In this document: one piece after another, positions 43,489-52,045 of the stretch
Position numbering within the stretch: the stretch's first letter is position 1
Layout of the letters: each line of letters opens with the position of its first letter
Source of the DNA: Ferdinandcohnia sp047238305
GTDB taxonomy: Bacteria; Bacillota; Bacilli; Bacillales; Bacillaceae_L
Reading direction: 5' to 3'
DNA length: 64,000 nucleotides
Assembly (NCBI RefSeq): GCF_047238305.1
Contig: NZ_JBDFMO010000001.1
Coordinates: 1,364,001-1,428,000, forward strand
The notes under the pieces: generated by a model
The model's database searches: none
The model's input: the letters and a program-made list of their open reading frames with translations, nothing else
Told to the model about the DNA's origin: nothing
Made by a program: the position numbers and the translations under genes

Positions 43489-43578
43489 AAAGTGCCGTGA
43501 TGGTACTTACTGAATTCTTGTTCCTGGTGAAGGCGTCTCCATTCTTCACCAGGCAATCTTTAAATGAAGGCACTTTTT
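43489..43578 (+). promoter_or_regulatory. Possible structured leader with terminator-like closing stem
   Basis: Outer stem AAAGTGCC (43489-43496) with GGCACTTT (43569-43576) followed by TT, enclosing a perfect 10-bp hairpin CCTGGTGAAG / CTTCACCAGG (43523-43553). It ends 20 bases before the start of the following small gene. It could be an attenuator or a structured RNA; it fits no riboswitch class I know. Confidence 0.4.
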
Positions 43579-43598
43579 CAGCTAGGAGTGAACATAAA

Positions 43599-43760
43599 TT
43601 GAATGATAAATCTTCAGAAAAGGTTATTTCGATTGATGAGAAAATGGTAAGAAGAGCGTTAATTCGAGCCTACATGAAGGGCGAAAGAAGTGCAGAAGTT
43701 GATATAAAGCAATTCATTCAAGACTTAGCAAATGATATTAAAGGTTTTCCAACAACATAA
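43599..43760 (+). CDS. Small protein, unknown function
   Basis: 53 residues, MNDKSSEKVISIDEKMVRRA start and FIQDLANDIKGFPTT end; helical and charged, no membrane segment. TTG start behind CTAGGAGTGAACATAAA. It is divergent from ywqB-ywqA. No family recognised. Confidence 0.55.
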   Translation: MNDKSSEKVISIDEKMVRRALIRAYMKGERSAEVDIKQFIQDLANDIKGFPTT

Positions 43761-43986
43761 TGACATATCTAAACTGTCGCGATTCGACACAATTTTTGTC
43801 GTACAGGCTTGGGTTTCGGCTGTCTTTCAATTAAGAAATTTTATTTGGGGGAAATCCCTTTGGAATGCAGTTTCGAGGACAAGTCTTACTACTTTTGGCG
43901 TATAAAAATAATAAATTTGGGTCATGGAAATTCTCCCGTTTTTTTGACATAATTACCTACACAAACATTTAGCGGTGTTTGTGGTT

Positions 43987-44036
43987 ACCCAGCATTGGTC
44001 AGTGGTTTTCACGCCATTCGACTAGTCTGGGTTTTT
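43987..44036 (+). terminator. Long hairpin terminator in the gap before the kinase gene
   Basis: ACCCAG / CTGGGT outer stem with inner pairings (TGGTC with GACTA, AGTGG with CCATT) followed by TTTT. Just before it a perfect CACAAACA / TGTTTGTG hairpin (43960-43983). The 406-bp gap holds no gene; these structures might end the small gene or mark a small RNA. Confidence 0.5.
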
Positions 44037-44166
44037 ATTGAGTTTGAAGAAATTTTTAAAATATGAATTCGTTTTCAATGGCTTGGTTTGTGATTTTTAG
44101 TTAATACATATATTAGGATAGTAACAGGTCCAATTAACTGAATGTTATGGATAAGGGGGGAGCGAT

Positions 44167-46023
44167 TTGAGGCTTCCAATGGTTTCCTCACATAGACGGG
44201 AAAATTATGCAAAATTATATATGATTATCATCGCTGTACTAGGTTGGGGTGCTGTGATAAACGCACTTTTTCATCTGGAACCAACGAACGATATCACCAT
44301 CCTTCTCTTGCTCACAGTGTTTTTAGCGATAACAGAGTATTATCCAATTCCACTTTTGAGAGGTTCAACATCGATTTCATTCCCATTCGTTTTCGTGATG
44401 TATGAGCTATTCGGGGTTTCGTATCCCATCATCATCTATGCGGTAATTGCATTAGCAATTAATATCCTTCACCAACGTCCATTGAGGCTTGTGGTATTTA
44501 ATCCGGCCCAGTTGACTTTAAGTGTCTTTTTAGCGGAATACATATTATCACATACAGATGTGGATCAAATTCTAACATCAAGTAATGATTTTCTAGCGGG
44601 ATTTAGTACTTACTTTCTTTTTCTATGCTTCTTTTTTATCATAAATAATTTCATCGTGGATATCGTGTTGTTCATTCGTCCGCAACCCTATACACTTTAT
44701 TTATTTAAAAATAAATCATTAACTGAGTTAAGCAATGTAGGAGTTTCCTTGCTATATGGAACGATGATGTTTTACCTTGGGAGTCGTACAATTGACGAGT
44801 TCTCGCTCTTCTTCTTCTTCTCTCCATTGGTTGCGGTCTCGTTATTGTACTCGGTCATCTCAACCCTAAGAAACGAAAAAAGAAGGTTGAACGCTCTTTT
44901 TTCAATCACAACCGGGGTTAACAAGAAAATCCATTCACCAGAATGGATTGATATATTTAAAAATACGTTCTCGCAAATCGTGGATGTGCAGGCACTTATG
45001 CTGTGGGTCAAGGAAAACGATGTATGGAAGATTTTATATTTTGACGGGCGTGTTACTCCGAAAGATGAATTGACTGGTGAGGCGTTAGCTCGTTTTGATG
45101 GAAAAAAACAGCCGATTGTTTATCAAGATCGAGTGAAAAAGCTTGGTCCGATTGATGAGTATTTTAAAAAGGATATGAAGGCATTTGTGTACTCACCGAT
45201 GGTCGTTGAGAACGAAACGATTGGGATGCTCGTTGTAGCAAAAAGTCGAGCGCGTAGCTTTGAGGAAGATGAAATTCATTCGATCGCGACGCTTTCGAAT
45301 CAGCTTGCAGTGGCGGTGAAGACAAGGTTTTTAATCGAAGAACAGGAAAAGCGAATTATCCTTGAAGAGCGCAACCGAATTGCTAGAGGCATCCATGATG
45401 GTGTGGCCCAAACATTAGCTGGCGCCATCATGAAGCTTGAGACAGCTGAACGAAAATTTAAAAGTCATCCTGATGAAACGAGAAAGCTTATTCGGGAAAG
45501 TATGGATAAATTAAGGCTTAGCTTACGAGAAGTGCGCGAATCGATTTATGAGCTGCGCCCATATCCAACAGAGCGGGTTGGGTTGTCAGTTGCCATTAAT
45601 AAGCGAATTGATATGATAAAGAGCGAGTACAATATTCATTTTTCGTTTGATATTAGAGGCCAAGAGGTTCCACTTAGTCCAATGGTCGAGAAGGAATTAT
45701 TTGATATTTTTCAAGAGAGCCTGCAAAACACAATTAAGCATGCACAGGCCACCAAAATAGAAGTTCTGTTAAGCTATCAAAAGGAGCACATTATTTTAAA
45801 AATAAAGGATAATGGTGTAGGGTTTTCATTGTTCCAGGCGATGGTTAAGGCACAAAACAATCCTCATTTTGGAATTTTAAACATGAATGACGCAGCAGAA
45901 AAGATTAATGCAACTCTTCAAATTGATACAAAAGAAGGCCAAGGTACGGATATTACATTAACGGTTCCGAAAATGGGACTTGAAGGAGGTAGTACTGGTG
46001 ATCAAGCTTATGTTGGTGGATGA
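44167..46023 (+). CDS. Sensor histidine kinase, NarL/DegS type with GAF domain
   Basis: 618 residues: N-terminal membrane part with about seven to eight helices (about 18-230), GAF domain (about 250-390), HisKA_3 dimerisation domain with the phospho-acceptor His410 in RIARGIHDGVAQTLAG, and HATPase (about 505-605) with NTIKHAQATKI and DNGVGF. TTG start behind AAGGGGGGAGCGAT. The following regulator starts inside its end, so the two form one system. The signal is unknown; the membrane part resembles multi-helix sensors. Confidence 0.92.
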   Translation: MRLPMVSSHRRENYAKLYMIIIAVLGWGAVINALFHLEPTNDITILLLLTVFLAITEYYPIPLLRGSTSISFPFVFVMYELFGVSYPIIIYAVIALAINILHQRPLRLVVFNPAQLTLSVFLAEYILSHTDVDQILTSSNDFLAGFSTYFLFLCFFFIINNFIVDIVLFIRPQPYTLYLFKNKSLTELSNVGVSLLYGTMMFYLGSRTIDEFSLFFFFSPLVAVSLLYSVISTLRNEKRRLNALFSITTGVNKKIHSPEWIDIFKNTFSQIVDVQALMLWVKENDVWKILYFDGRVTPKDELTGEALARFDGKKQPIVYQDRVKKLGPIDEYFKKDMKAFVYSPMVVENETIGMLVVAKSRARSFEEDEIHSIATLSNQLAVAVKTRFLIEEQEKRIILEERNRIARGIHDGVAQTLAGAIMKLETAERKFKSHPDETRKLIRESMDKLRLSLREVRESIYELRPYPTERVGLSVAINKRIDMIKSEYNIHFSFDIRGQEVPLSPMVEKELFDIFQESLQNTIKHAQATKIEVLLSYQKEHIILKIKDNGVGFSLFQAMVKAQNNPHFGILNMNDAAEKINATLQIDTKEGQGTDITLTVPKMGLEGGSTGDQAYVGG

Positions 46024-46633
46024 TCATGCTGTGTTACGTGACGGACTGAGGAATATTTTAGAACTTGAGGACGATATTCTCGTTGTTGGTGAGGCGGTTT
46101 CGGGGGATGATGCACTTGAAAAGGTGCCAATGTGTGAGCCTGATGTTATTTTAATGGACATCAATATGCCCCAGAAAAATGGAGTGGAAACAACAGGTAT
46201 TTTGAAGAAAAAATATCCTTTGATTAAAATATTGGTGCTGACAATGCACAACCATGAAGAGTATTTTATGGCTGCCATTCGCGAGGGTGCTGACGGGTAT
46301 TTGTTAAAGGATGCACCGTCTGAGCAAGTGGTGGAAGCGATTCGAACAGTCGCACGCGGGGAGTCTGTGATTCATCCATCGATGACGAAAAAGCTTCTTA
46401 CCTTCCATCAACAACAACAGGAGCAGCCGAAGGACAATGCATTAACCGAACGGGAAACAGAAGTCCTGCAATGCCTGGTGGAAGGCCTTAGCAACAAAGA
46501 AATCGCCGAGCGCCTCTTCATCAGCGACAAAACCGTAAAAATTCACGTCAGCAAAATCTTCAAAAAATTCGACGTCAAAAGCCGCTCCCAAGTCGTCATC
46601 TACGCCGTGCAAAACAAGTTAGTGCCGATGTAG
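45998..46633 (+). CDS. Response regulator, NarL/LuxR family
   Basis: 211 residues: receiver domain with acidic pocket DDH near the start, phosphorylation site Asp54 in VILMDINMP, and Lys in LLKDAPSE; C-terminal LuxR helix-turn-helix (LTERETEVLQCLVEGLSNKE and DKTVKIHVSKIFKKF, about 147-190). GTG at 45998 follows GAAGGAGGTAGTACTG; a TTG 18 bases upstream lies before that site. The last 45 or so codons are strongly C-ending, unlike the rest of the gene. Confidence 0.93.
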   Translation: MIKLMLVDDHAVLRDGLRNILELEDDILVVGEAVSGDDALEKVPMCEPDVILMDINMPQKNGVETTGILKKKYPLIKILVLTMHNHEEYFMAAIREGADGYLLKDAPSEQVVEAIRTVARGESVIHPSMTKKLLTFHQQQQEQPKDNALTERETEVLQCLVEGLSNKEIAERLFISDKTVKIHVSKIFKKFDVKSRSQVVIYAVQNKLVPM

Positions 46634-46765
46634 GTGCCACGTTGGTGCCAGGGTTGCCATGGGTGCGATGGTTGCCACGGAGACGGTTCTTGTGGTTCCC
46701 TTGGGTCGTGGGGGGCTACGAGTGCCAGAGGAGCCAGAGGGACGGTTCTTGTGGTCTCCTAGGTC
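46634..46765. repeat. Dispersed GGGAC palindromic repeat, copy 5 with GGTTGCCA words
   Basis: Begins at the regulator stop codon. Contains GTTGCCACGGAGACGG, GAGACGGTTCTTGTGG and AGAGGGACGGTTCTTGTGG. Several short GTGCCA/GTTGCCA words stand at its left end. GC-rich against its surroundings. Confidence 0.6.
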
Positions 46766-46813
46766 GCGTGGACAGGTATGTTGTTCCCAGTAGTCTGGGC
46801 TATAGATGTCCTA

Positions 46814-46887
46814 CGCCCCCAGCAATGTGGGCTTTTTGAATATAAAGGTCAACAACTGCTTTCCGTTTGTGGAGGCAGTTTTTTTAT
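46814..46887 (+). terminator. Two hairpin terminators
   Basis: GCCCCCA / TGTGGGC followed by TTTTT, and AACTGCTTTCC / GGAGGCAGTT followed by seven T. The rest of the 496-bp gap before the protease gene is AT-rich and holds no supported gene. Confidence 0.65.
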
Positions 46888-47129
46888 GCCTAAAAATAGA
46901 GATTCGAGTACGTTTCTCGCGATGATTCTTACAAACTTATTTATGATCCGGGAAAACTGTAACTTTATGTAACCATTTTTGTGCGATATTACAACAATAT
47001 GTCTTTTGTATAACAAGAAATACTGCTTTTTTAACGGAGTTTTACGTCTTTTGCGTAATAGGAAACCTTTAGTAGGGGCGCGATAATGGAAGTAAGAAAG
47101 TTACATATGTGATTTGAAAGGGGAAAGAG

Positions 47130-48533
47130 ATGAGAAAACTTGCTGTTGTATTATTTGCGCTTTTACTAGTGATTCCGTCATTTTTACAAGAAAAGAAGAC
47201 TGTTTCTGCAGTTGAGACAGGCTCAGCGATTATTGATCCTGCTCTAGAAGCGGTGTGGGACAAGGTTAGCTCCTTACAGGTGATTGTTACATTCAATGGG
47301 GATGGTGCTCCAAAAGAGCATCAATTGGGTCTATTAAACATACTCGGAATCAAGGTTGGCGTTTCGATGAAAAATCTCCCGATTGCAGGAATTGTTGCGA
47401 CGAAGAGCCAAATTGAAAAACTCGCACAAAGTAATGAAGTACGCTCGATTTATTTTAATAGAAAGCTAGAGTATTTTAATGAAACATCGACGGAAATAAC
47501 CGGTGTCGACCGTGTGAGGGCGGATGAGGGAATCCGTTTGGCAAACGGCGGCCAGCCTATAACGGGTAAGGGTGTTGGGGTTGTCGTCAATGACAGTGGA
47601 GTTGACGGGACACATGGCGACCATCTTTTTGGAAAAAACCTTGTGCAAAACGTGCTTGGATCTGTGAATTTAGCAAACTTGGCACCAGGTATTCTTCCGA
47701 TTACTTACTTCGAAAATGTGCCGAATACGGATTCAAATTCCGGCCATGGTACACATGTGGCTGGGACGGTTGGTGGCACGGGTGCGATGTCAGATGGCAA
47801 ATATGAAGGTGTAGCACCTGGTGCAGACTTGATCGGGTATGGTTCAGGTGCAGCGCTGTTCGTTCTTGATGGTATCAGTGGTTTTGATTATGCGATTAAA
47901 AATAAGGATAAATACAATATTCGAGTGATTACAAATTCCTGGGGTTCATCAGGTGATTTTGACCCGAACGATCCAATTAATATTGCTAGTAAAAAAGCGT
48001 ATGATGCGGGGATAACGGTTCTGTTTGCTGCTGGAAATGAAGGGCCGAGTGAGAACACTCATAATCTGTACGCAAAGGCGCCATGGGTGATTTCAGTGGC
48101 AGCAGGTGACAGTAGTATAAAATTAGCAGACTTCTCTTCACGAGGAACAAAAGGATTGGGTGGCACGTTCACATTGGATGGCAAGGAATGGACGTGGAAG
48201 GATGCACCAACCATTACGGCACCAGGGGTGGATATCGTGTCTACACGAGCGATTGCACCGATTTCATCATTAGCGGCTTTACAGGATGTGCAAGCATTGA
48301 ATCCATTGCATGTGCCGTTCTACACGATTATGAGCGGGACATCAATGGCAACACCACATGTTGCGGGAATTGTAGCGCTCTTATTGGAAGCAAATCCACA
48401 GCTGTCACCGGACGCCATTAAGCAAATTATCGAAGACACTGCGATACCAATGCCTGGCTACGAGAAGTGGGAAGTTGGCGCAGGATATGTCGACGCATAC
48501 GCAGCGGTGAAGAAGGCAATCGAAATGAAATAG
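47130..48533 (+). CDS. Secreted S8 family serine protease (subtilase)
   Basis: 467 residues: signal peptide (about 1-28, ending near TVSAVE), an inhibitor-like propeptide (about 48-110, QVIVTFNGDGAP ... VRSIYFN) and a subtilisin-type catalytic domain. Catalytic triad: Asp155 in VVNDSGVDGTH, His206 in SGHGTHVAGT, Ser405 in SGTSMATPHVAG; oxyanion Asn in FAAGNEGP. All are intact. ATG behind GAAAGGGGAAAGAG. Expected to be an extracellular protease. Confidence 0.94.
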   Translation: MRKLAVVLFALLLVIPSFLQEKKTVSAVETGSAIIDPALEAVWDKVSSLQVIVTFNGDGAPKEHQLGLLNILGIKVGVSMKNLPIAGIVATKSQIEKLAQSNEVRSIYFNRKLEYFNETSTEITGVDRVRADEGIRLANGGQPITGKGVGVVVNDSGVDGTHGDHLFGKNLVQNVLGSVNLANLAPGILPITYFENVPNTDSNSGHGTHVAGTVGGTGAMSDGKYEGVAPGADLIGYGSGAALFVLDGISGFDYAIKNKDKYNIRVITNSWGSSGDFDPNDPINIASKKAYDAGITVLFAAGNEGPSENTHNLYAKAPWVISVAAGDSSIKLADFSSRGTKGLGGTFTLDGKEWTWKDAPTITAPGVDIVSTRAIAPISSLAALQDVQALNPLHVPFYTIMSGTSMATPHVAGIVALLLEANPQLSPDAIKQIIEDTAIPMPGYEKWEVGAGYVDAYAAVKKAIEMK

Positions 48534-48606
48534 TGGAGGGACCAGAGGGACGGTTCCTGTGGCTCCATCATAGTTGAGGGACACAGAACCTGTCCCTTCG
48601 TCCCAC
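48534..48606. repeat. Dispersed GGGAC palindromic repeat, copy 6
   Basis: GGGACCAGAGGGACGGTTCC and GGGACACAGAACCTGTCCC. It starts at the protease stop codon and ends near the left end of the IS element. Confidence 0.7.
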
Positions 48607-48619
48607 ATACGGGGGCTGT

Positions 48620-50404
48620 CTAAAAAGTCCCAAAAATAGTAAAGCAGCGAGAGAAAAATGTTATGTTTTTCTCTCGCTGCTTTTTTGATGGATTTTGATT
48701 ATTGAAAGTAGCCAGGCGGATGCCTGCTACTTTCAATAGATTGTGTGCTAATGCCACAATCCCAAACTCGACATGAACCTTATCGAGCCCCCGCAGAGAA
48801 AATCTGCGGAACGACCGATTGCCCTTGATGTGACCGAACACACTTTCTACCTCAATTTTACGTTGAGAATAGATAGTTGCTTTCTCCTCACATTCAAGGG
48901 CTGTTTTTGCCTTTGCTTTCATTTCTTCAAATATTGTGTTCCAATGAACCTGGCGATTACCTTTTGCTTTTGTACATTGTTGTCTTAATGGGCAATCTGT
49001 ACAATCTTCGCATTCATATATTTTGTAACTTTGTTCATAACCCGATGAGTTCTTTTTTGTTAGATACTTTTTAAACAAAACCTTTCGGTTATTCGGGCAA
49101 ATGAACATGTCATCCTGTTCGTTGTAAACCCAGTTCTTCGCGTTACTAATATCGTTTTTGTATTTGCGAGTTTGTTCCTTCATATAGCTTCCGTAAGGAA
49201 TGAGGAACTCAAAACGAGGTTCTTTACCTTCACCAATGGCGTATAAATAGTTTTCTTCACTTCCATAACCCGCATCGGCAATAACTACTTTAGGCATTGG
49301 TAAAGACGAGGAAGCTAGTCTCTCCAAATGTTCCTTAAAGCAACGTGTATCTGTTGGGCGCTGATGGATGGAATAGTACAAAATAAATTGATTCTCTGTT
49401 GCCATTTGAACATTATAACAGGGTTTTAGTTGACCATTTTTCATATGATCCTCTTTGGTTCTCATGAATGTTGCATCTTTGTCGGTTTTAGAATAGCTAT
49501 TACGATTACCAAATGTATTGTTCTGTTCTTTGTATTTTGCTAGACGTGGTATGAAATCCTTACGGATTAACTTTAAAGGCTTTGTGAATAAGCTCCGTTT
49601 TTGTCTAATTTCTTTTTTAACTTCTGCATTTGTTTCGTTCTTTAGTTCCTCAGACAATACTTCTACTTTTTCTTCAAGAGTTTCTGCTATTTCCTCAAGC
49701 TTAAAAGTAAGGTTTTCTGAATTCTGAGTATTGTTTTGTACATCATCAGAAGCCTCTAACTCGGTCATCATTTCTATGTGGCGTAGGGTTTCTTGAATTT
49801 TTCCTCTTAACGTCTCCTCAAATTTGGTTGTAGCCTTTTTCCATACGAAAGAATACTTATTGGCATTGGCTTCGATCTTTGTCCCATCCAAAAAATAGTT
49901 TTCCATTGTTATGTATCCATCTTTTATGAGGTTTAAAATCATAGCTTCGAATAGCTCGTTCATTAATGATTTCATTCGTTGTCCGCGAAAATCATTTAAT
50001 GTACGGAAATCTGGTTTTTGCATCGCGGCTAACCACATAGCTGGAATATTTTCTTCTAACATTTTTTCTATTCCACGACATGAATATGTTTTTTGGGAAT
50101 ATCCATACAAAATGACTTTAAGCATCATTTTTGGATGAAATGAACTTCTGCCCCCTCCCTTATAATGGGAGAACAACTTTTCATCAGGAATAGCTTCAAC
50201 CATTTCGTCAATTACTCGTGCCACGTGATGATCTGGAATCAGTTCTTGAATATCAGGAATGAAGGTAATTTGTTGATTATTGTATGGAATGAATGTGGGA
50301 CGGAGTTCTCTCTTAGGTGAAACGCAAGTTTCTTCTTGGATATTTAGTGGAAGGGTAGTTTGTTCCGTGTTATAATTTAATTCAGTAGTCATTTGATTAC
50401 TCAT
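48620..50404 (-). CDS. IS1182 family transposase
   Basis: 594 residues, no frameshift, so probably active. DDE residues are expected in ENYFLDGTKIEANANKY (about 149-165), VVIADAGYGSEENYLYAIGE (about 345-364) and QRKIEVESVFGHIKGNRSFRRF near the C-terminus. A Cys cluster (CEDCTDCPLRQQC) is typical of the group. The ATG at MSNQMTTELN follows AAAGGACGATTTTT; the extension of 12 residues upstream is not needed. Two long palindromes lie in its last 120 bases. Confidence 0.93.
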   Translation of the reverse strand: MSNQMTTELNYNTEQTTLPLNIQEETCVSPKRELRPTFIPYNNQQITFIPDIQELIPDHHVARVIDEMVEAIPDEKLFSHYKGGGRSSFHPKMMLKVILYGYSQKTYSCRGIEKMLEENIPAMWLAAMQKPDFRTLNDFRGQRMKSLMNELFEAMILNLIKDGYITMENYFLDGTKIEANANKYSFVWKKATTKFEETLRGKIQETLRHIEMMTELEASDDVQNNTQNSENLTFKLEEIAETLEEKVEVLSEELKNETNAEVKKEIRQKRSLFTKPLKLIRKDFIPRLAKYKEQNNTFGNRNSYSKTDKDATFMRTKEDHMKNGQLKPCYNVQMATENQFILYYSIHQRPTDTRCFKEHLERLASSSLPMPKVVIADAGYGSEENYLYAIGEGKEPRFEFLIPYGSYMKEQTRKYKNDISNAKNWVYNEQDDMFICPNNRKVLFKKYLTKKNSSGYEQSYKIYECEDCTDCPLRQQCTKAKGNRQVHWNTIFEEMKAKAKTALECEEKATIYSQRKIEVESVFGHIKGNRSFRRFSLRGLDKVHVEFGIVALAHNLLKVAGIRLATFNNQNPSKKQREKNITFFSRCFTIFGTF

Positions 50405-50517
50405 AAAAATCGTCCTTTCGAAAGTTGTTGGTTTGGTCACTTACAATTTTACTTGAAAAGACGATTTTTTTGTGTACTTTTTTAAGAATTGTGTAAAAAT
50501 TACTGTTTTAAATCTAG

Positions 50518-50644
50518 TTGATTGAAGCGGAAGGTACGAGACTCCTGCGGGAAAAGCGTGGCCAGGAGAGACCCCGCAGGAGCTTGCGACGAGGAGGCTC
50601 TCGGACCGCCCGCGGAAAGCGAGTAGCTGCAGCGGAAATCAACA
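50518..50644. repeat. 127-bp dispersed repeat inside the IS borders
   Basis: Bounded by GTTGATT and AATCAAC, with CTCCTGCGGG, ACCCCGCAGGAG, GAGGAGGCTC and CCGCCCGCGG in between. It is clearly richer in GC than the IS. It matches from memory a structured repeat scattered through many Bacillus genomes; a search would settle that. Confidence 0.65.
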
Positions 50645-50751
50645 CCATGTTTTAACCTGAAAATAATATAAAAGAAGGAGGCTGTCCTCAAAAGTCACTT
50701 TTCAATGACTTTTCGGACAGCCCCGTTTATCCGTCCCTACGTTAGATAGTC

Positions 50752-50779
50752 AGCCTTCCGAGTAAACGGGAAGGCTTTT
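50752..50779 (+). terminator. Hairpin terminator right of the IS
   Basis: AGCCTTCC / GGAAGGCT stem followed by TTTT on the plus strand. Confidence 0.5.
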
Positions 50780-50818
50780 AAAATGCTCAAACATTGTGCT
50801 CTTCCGCCACATCACACC

Positions 50819-51280
50819 TTATCGATACGACCACAAGAGCATCCAGTCCCCATCTTCTTGGACGACGAAGACATCTTGGTGGATGGAGAAGGTTCCATAT
50901 GTGCTTTTGTAGGTTTGAGTGATAGGCACTTTATAGACATCATGGAAGATGGTGGAGTTTTTCGTCATCTGCCAGGATTTGAGTTTTTCGGCGTCCTCCA
51001 TCGTGAACTTGAACGTGTCAGTTCCGAAATGTCCAACAAACACATGGTTGCGCTGCTGGATGTAGTCGGCTTTTTGGAACCGCTCCTGCATCAGGGGATG
51101 GAATAATTCCCAGGAGCTTCCGAAATCTGCATCCTGTTCGTATTTATAAAAGGATTGCACAAGCTCTTTAGCTTCTTCCTCCGGTGATGAACGAAATAAT
51201 GATAGTAATAAAATAACAAAAAGAATGGCCCCAACTATGACCAAAATGAACTGAATGGGCAAGCCGCGTCGTCTTCTCAT
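50819..51280 (-). CDS. Membrane-anchored protein of unknown function
   Basis: 153 residues: basic start MRRRRG, a transmembrane helix (about 9-29), then a soluble part (SPEEEAKELVQSFYKYEQDADF onward) that looks like an NTF2-type alpha+beta fold facing outward. ATG follows AAGGGGGCTTTTGTTTACAT, a somewhat long spacing. It stands alone next to the IS element. No family named with confidence. Confidence 0.7.
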   Translation of the reverse strand: MRRRRGLPIQFILVIVGAILFVILLLSLFRSSPEEEAKELVQSFYKYEQDADFGSSWELFHPLMQERFQKADYIQQRNHVFVGHFGTDTFKFTMEDAEKLKSWQMTKNSTIFHDVYKVPITQTYKSTYGTFSIHQDVFVVQEDGDWMLLWSYR

Positions 51281-51369
51281 ATGTAAACAAAAGCCCCCTT
51301 AAGCTTGTTTACTATTATGGATATGCCTTCGGAAAGTTGTCCTAGTACAAGATTGACTCCTTAATTTTT

Positions 51370-51403
51370 TGTGGGACAACGAACCTGTCCCTCTGTCCCG
51401 CGA
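51370..51403. repeat. Dispersed GGGAC palindromic repeat, copy 7
   Basis: GTGGGACAACGAACCTGTCCC followed by CTGTCCCGCG, a single short unit able to fold. It lies between two minus-strand genes. Confidence 0.6.
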
Positions 51404-51404
51404 G

Positions 51405-51436
51405 CAAAAAAAATAGGCTAGAGCCTAAGCCCTAGC
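51405..51436 (-). terminator. Terminator of the 52-codon gene
   Basis: GCTAG and CTAGC arms with further pairing inside, followed on the minus strand by eight T; the structure overlaps the stop codon. Confidence 0.6.
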
Positions 51437-51583
51437 ACTAAATTTACTCAATCGAGTTAAAAAAGGACGACGTGGTCCTTTGCCGTATCTCACAAAATAC
51501 AGCCGATCTTCAAGTCTTTGATAAAAACGAATTCCCACGATCTTTAAGGGTGTCCAAATTTCTTTAAACGAATAATAAGGCAA
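51425..51583 (-). CDS. Small basic protein, unknown function
   Basis: 52 residues, MPYYSFKEIWTPLKIVGIRF start, then many Arg and Lys (RLEDRLYFVRYGKGPRRPF), no membrane segment. TTG start behind GGGGGAGGAGTGCTAAAC, a strong site, and a terminator at the stop codon. No family recognised. Confidence 0.6.
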   Translation of the reverse strand: MPYYSFKEIWTPLKIVGIRFYQRLEDRLYFVRYGKGPRRPFLTRLSKFSARA

Positions 51584-51963
51584 GTTTAGCACTCCTCCCC
51601 CAGTCAACACATTATTTTTATATTATTTTTTAACTTTTTAATCTATTTAAAAAATAATAGCATGTCCATGGAGATAAAAATGTGGAAACGTGTAGATAAA
51701 AATTAAAATATTTAGGTCAAATTTAGACAAAAATCGCTAAAAAAGCCCCGTTTTAGGAAAGTTGCCTTCAAAAAGTGCTAATAATCGCTATATTTTTACA
51801 CCGATTTTCCCAATATACAATTTCCTAATACATTGGTACTATATAATTATAGTAAAATACTAGATTGGTATTATAACCAATCATACTCTTGTTAGTTAAT
51901 GTAGAGAATGGGGGTTTTCTACATTTGACTATATATTTTACCTGTAGACTTTTTTCTCTTTTC

Positions 51964-51996
51964 GCCCTGCTCAAACGTGAGTGGGGCTCTTTTTTT
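51964..51996 (+). terminator. Leader terminator upstream of glpP
   Basis: GCCCTGCTCA / TGAGTGGGGC (10 bp with two G-T pairs, AACG loop) followed by seven T, ending about 50 bases before glpP. It could be a target for antitermination, or simply end an upstream transcript. The rest of the 462-bp gap is very AT-rich and shows no gene. Confidence 0.6.
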
Positions 51997-52045
51997 GTTT
52001 GTAACTGAAAGTGTATACTAGTTTATAGAGATGGAGGGAAGACTG

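Larger units (their letters stand above)
48612..50724 (-). mobile_element. IS1182-type insertion sequence, complete
   Basis: Ends are inverted repeats: GGGGCTGTCTAAAAAGTC at the left and GACTTTTCGGACAGCCCC at the right (18 bp, two mismatches), about 2.1 kb apart, with one intact DDE transposase between. The transposase stop codon lies inside the left repeat. The right end is itself part of a hairpin, GGCTGTCCTCAAAAGTC with GACTTTTCGGACAGCC. No convincing target duplication is seen at the borders. A 127-bp Bacillus-type repeat lies between the promoter side and the right end. Confidence 0.88.

Noticed and set aside
43296..43573. Two minus-strand frames of 66-86 codons upstream of ywqB
   Set aside because: They overlap each other, have no ribosome binding site and cover the hairpin-rich leader, so they are probably not genes.
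46886..46972. 28-codon frame MPKNRDSSTFLAM...
   Set aside because: It begins inside the T-run of a terminator and has no ribosome binding site.
48604..50732. Target site duplication of the IS element
   Set aside because: Bases outside the two inverted repeats do not match on the two sides, so none is claimed.
51683..51696. cre-like TGGAAACGTGTAGA before glpP
   Set aside because: It is about 350 bp before the gene, in very AT-rich DNA, with a mismatch at a key C; too weak to list.
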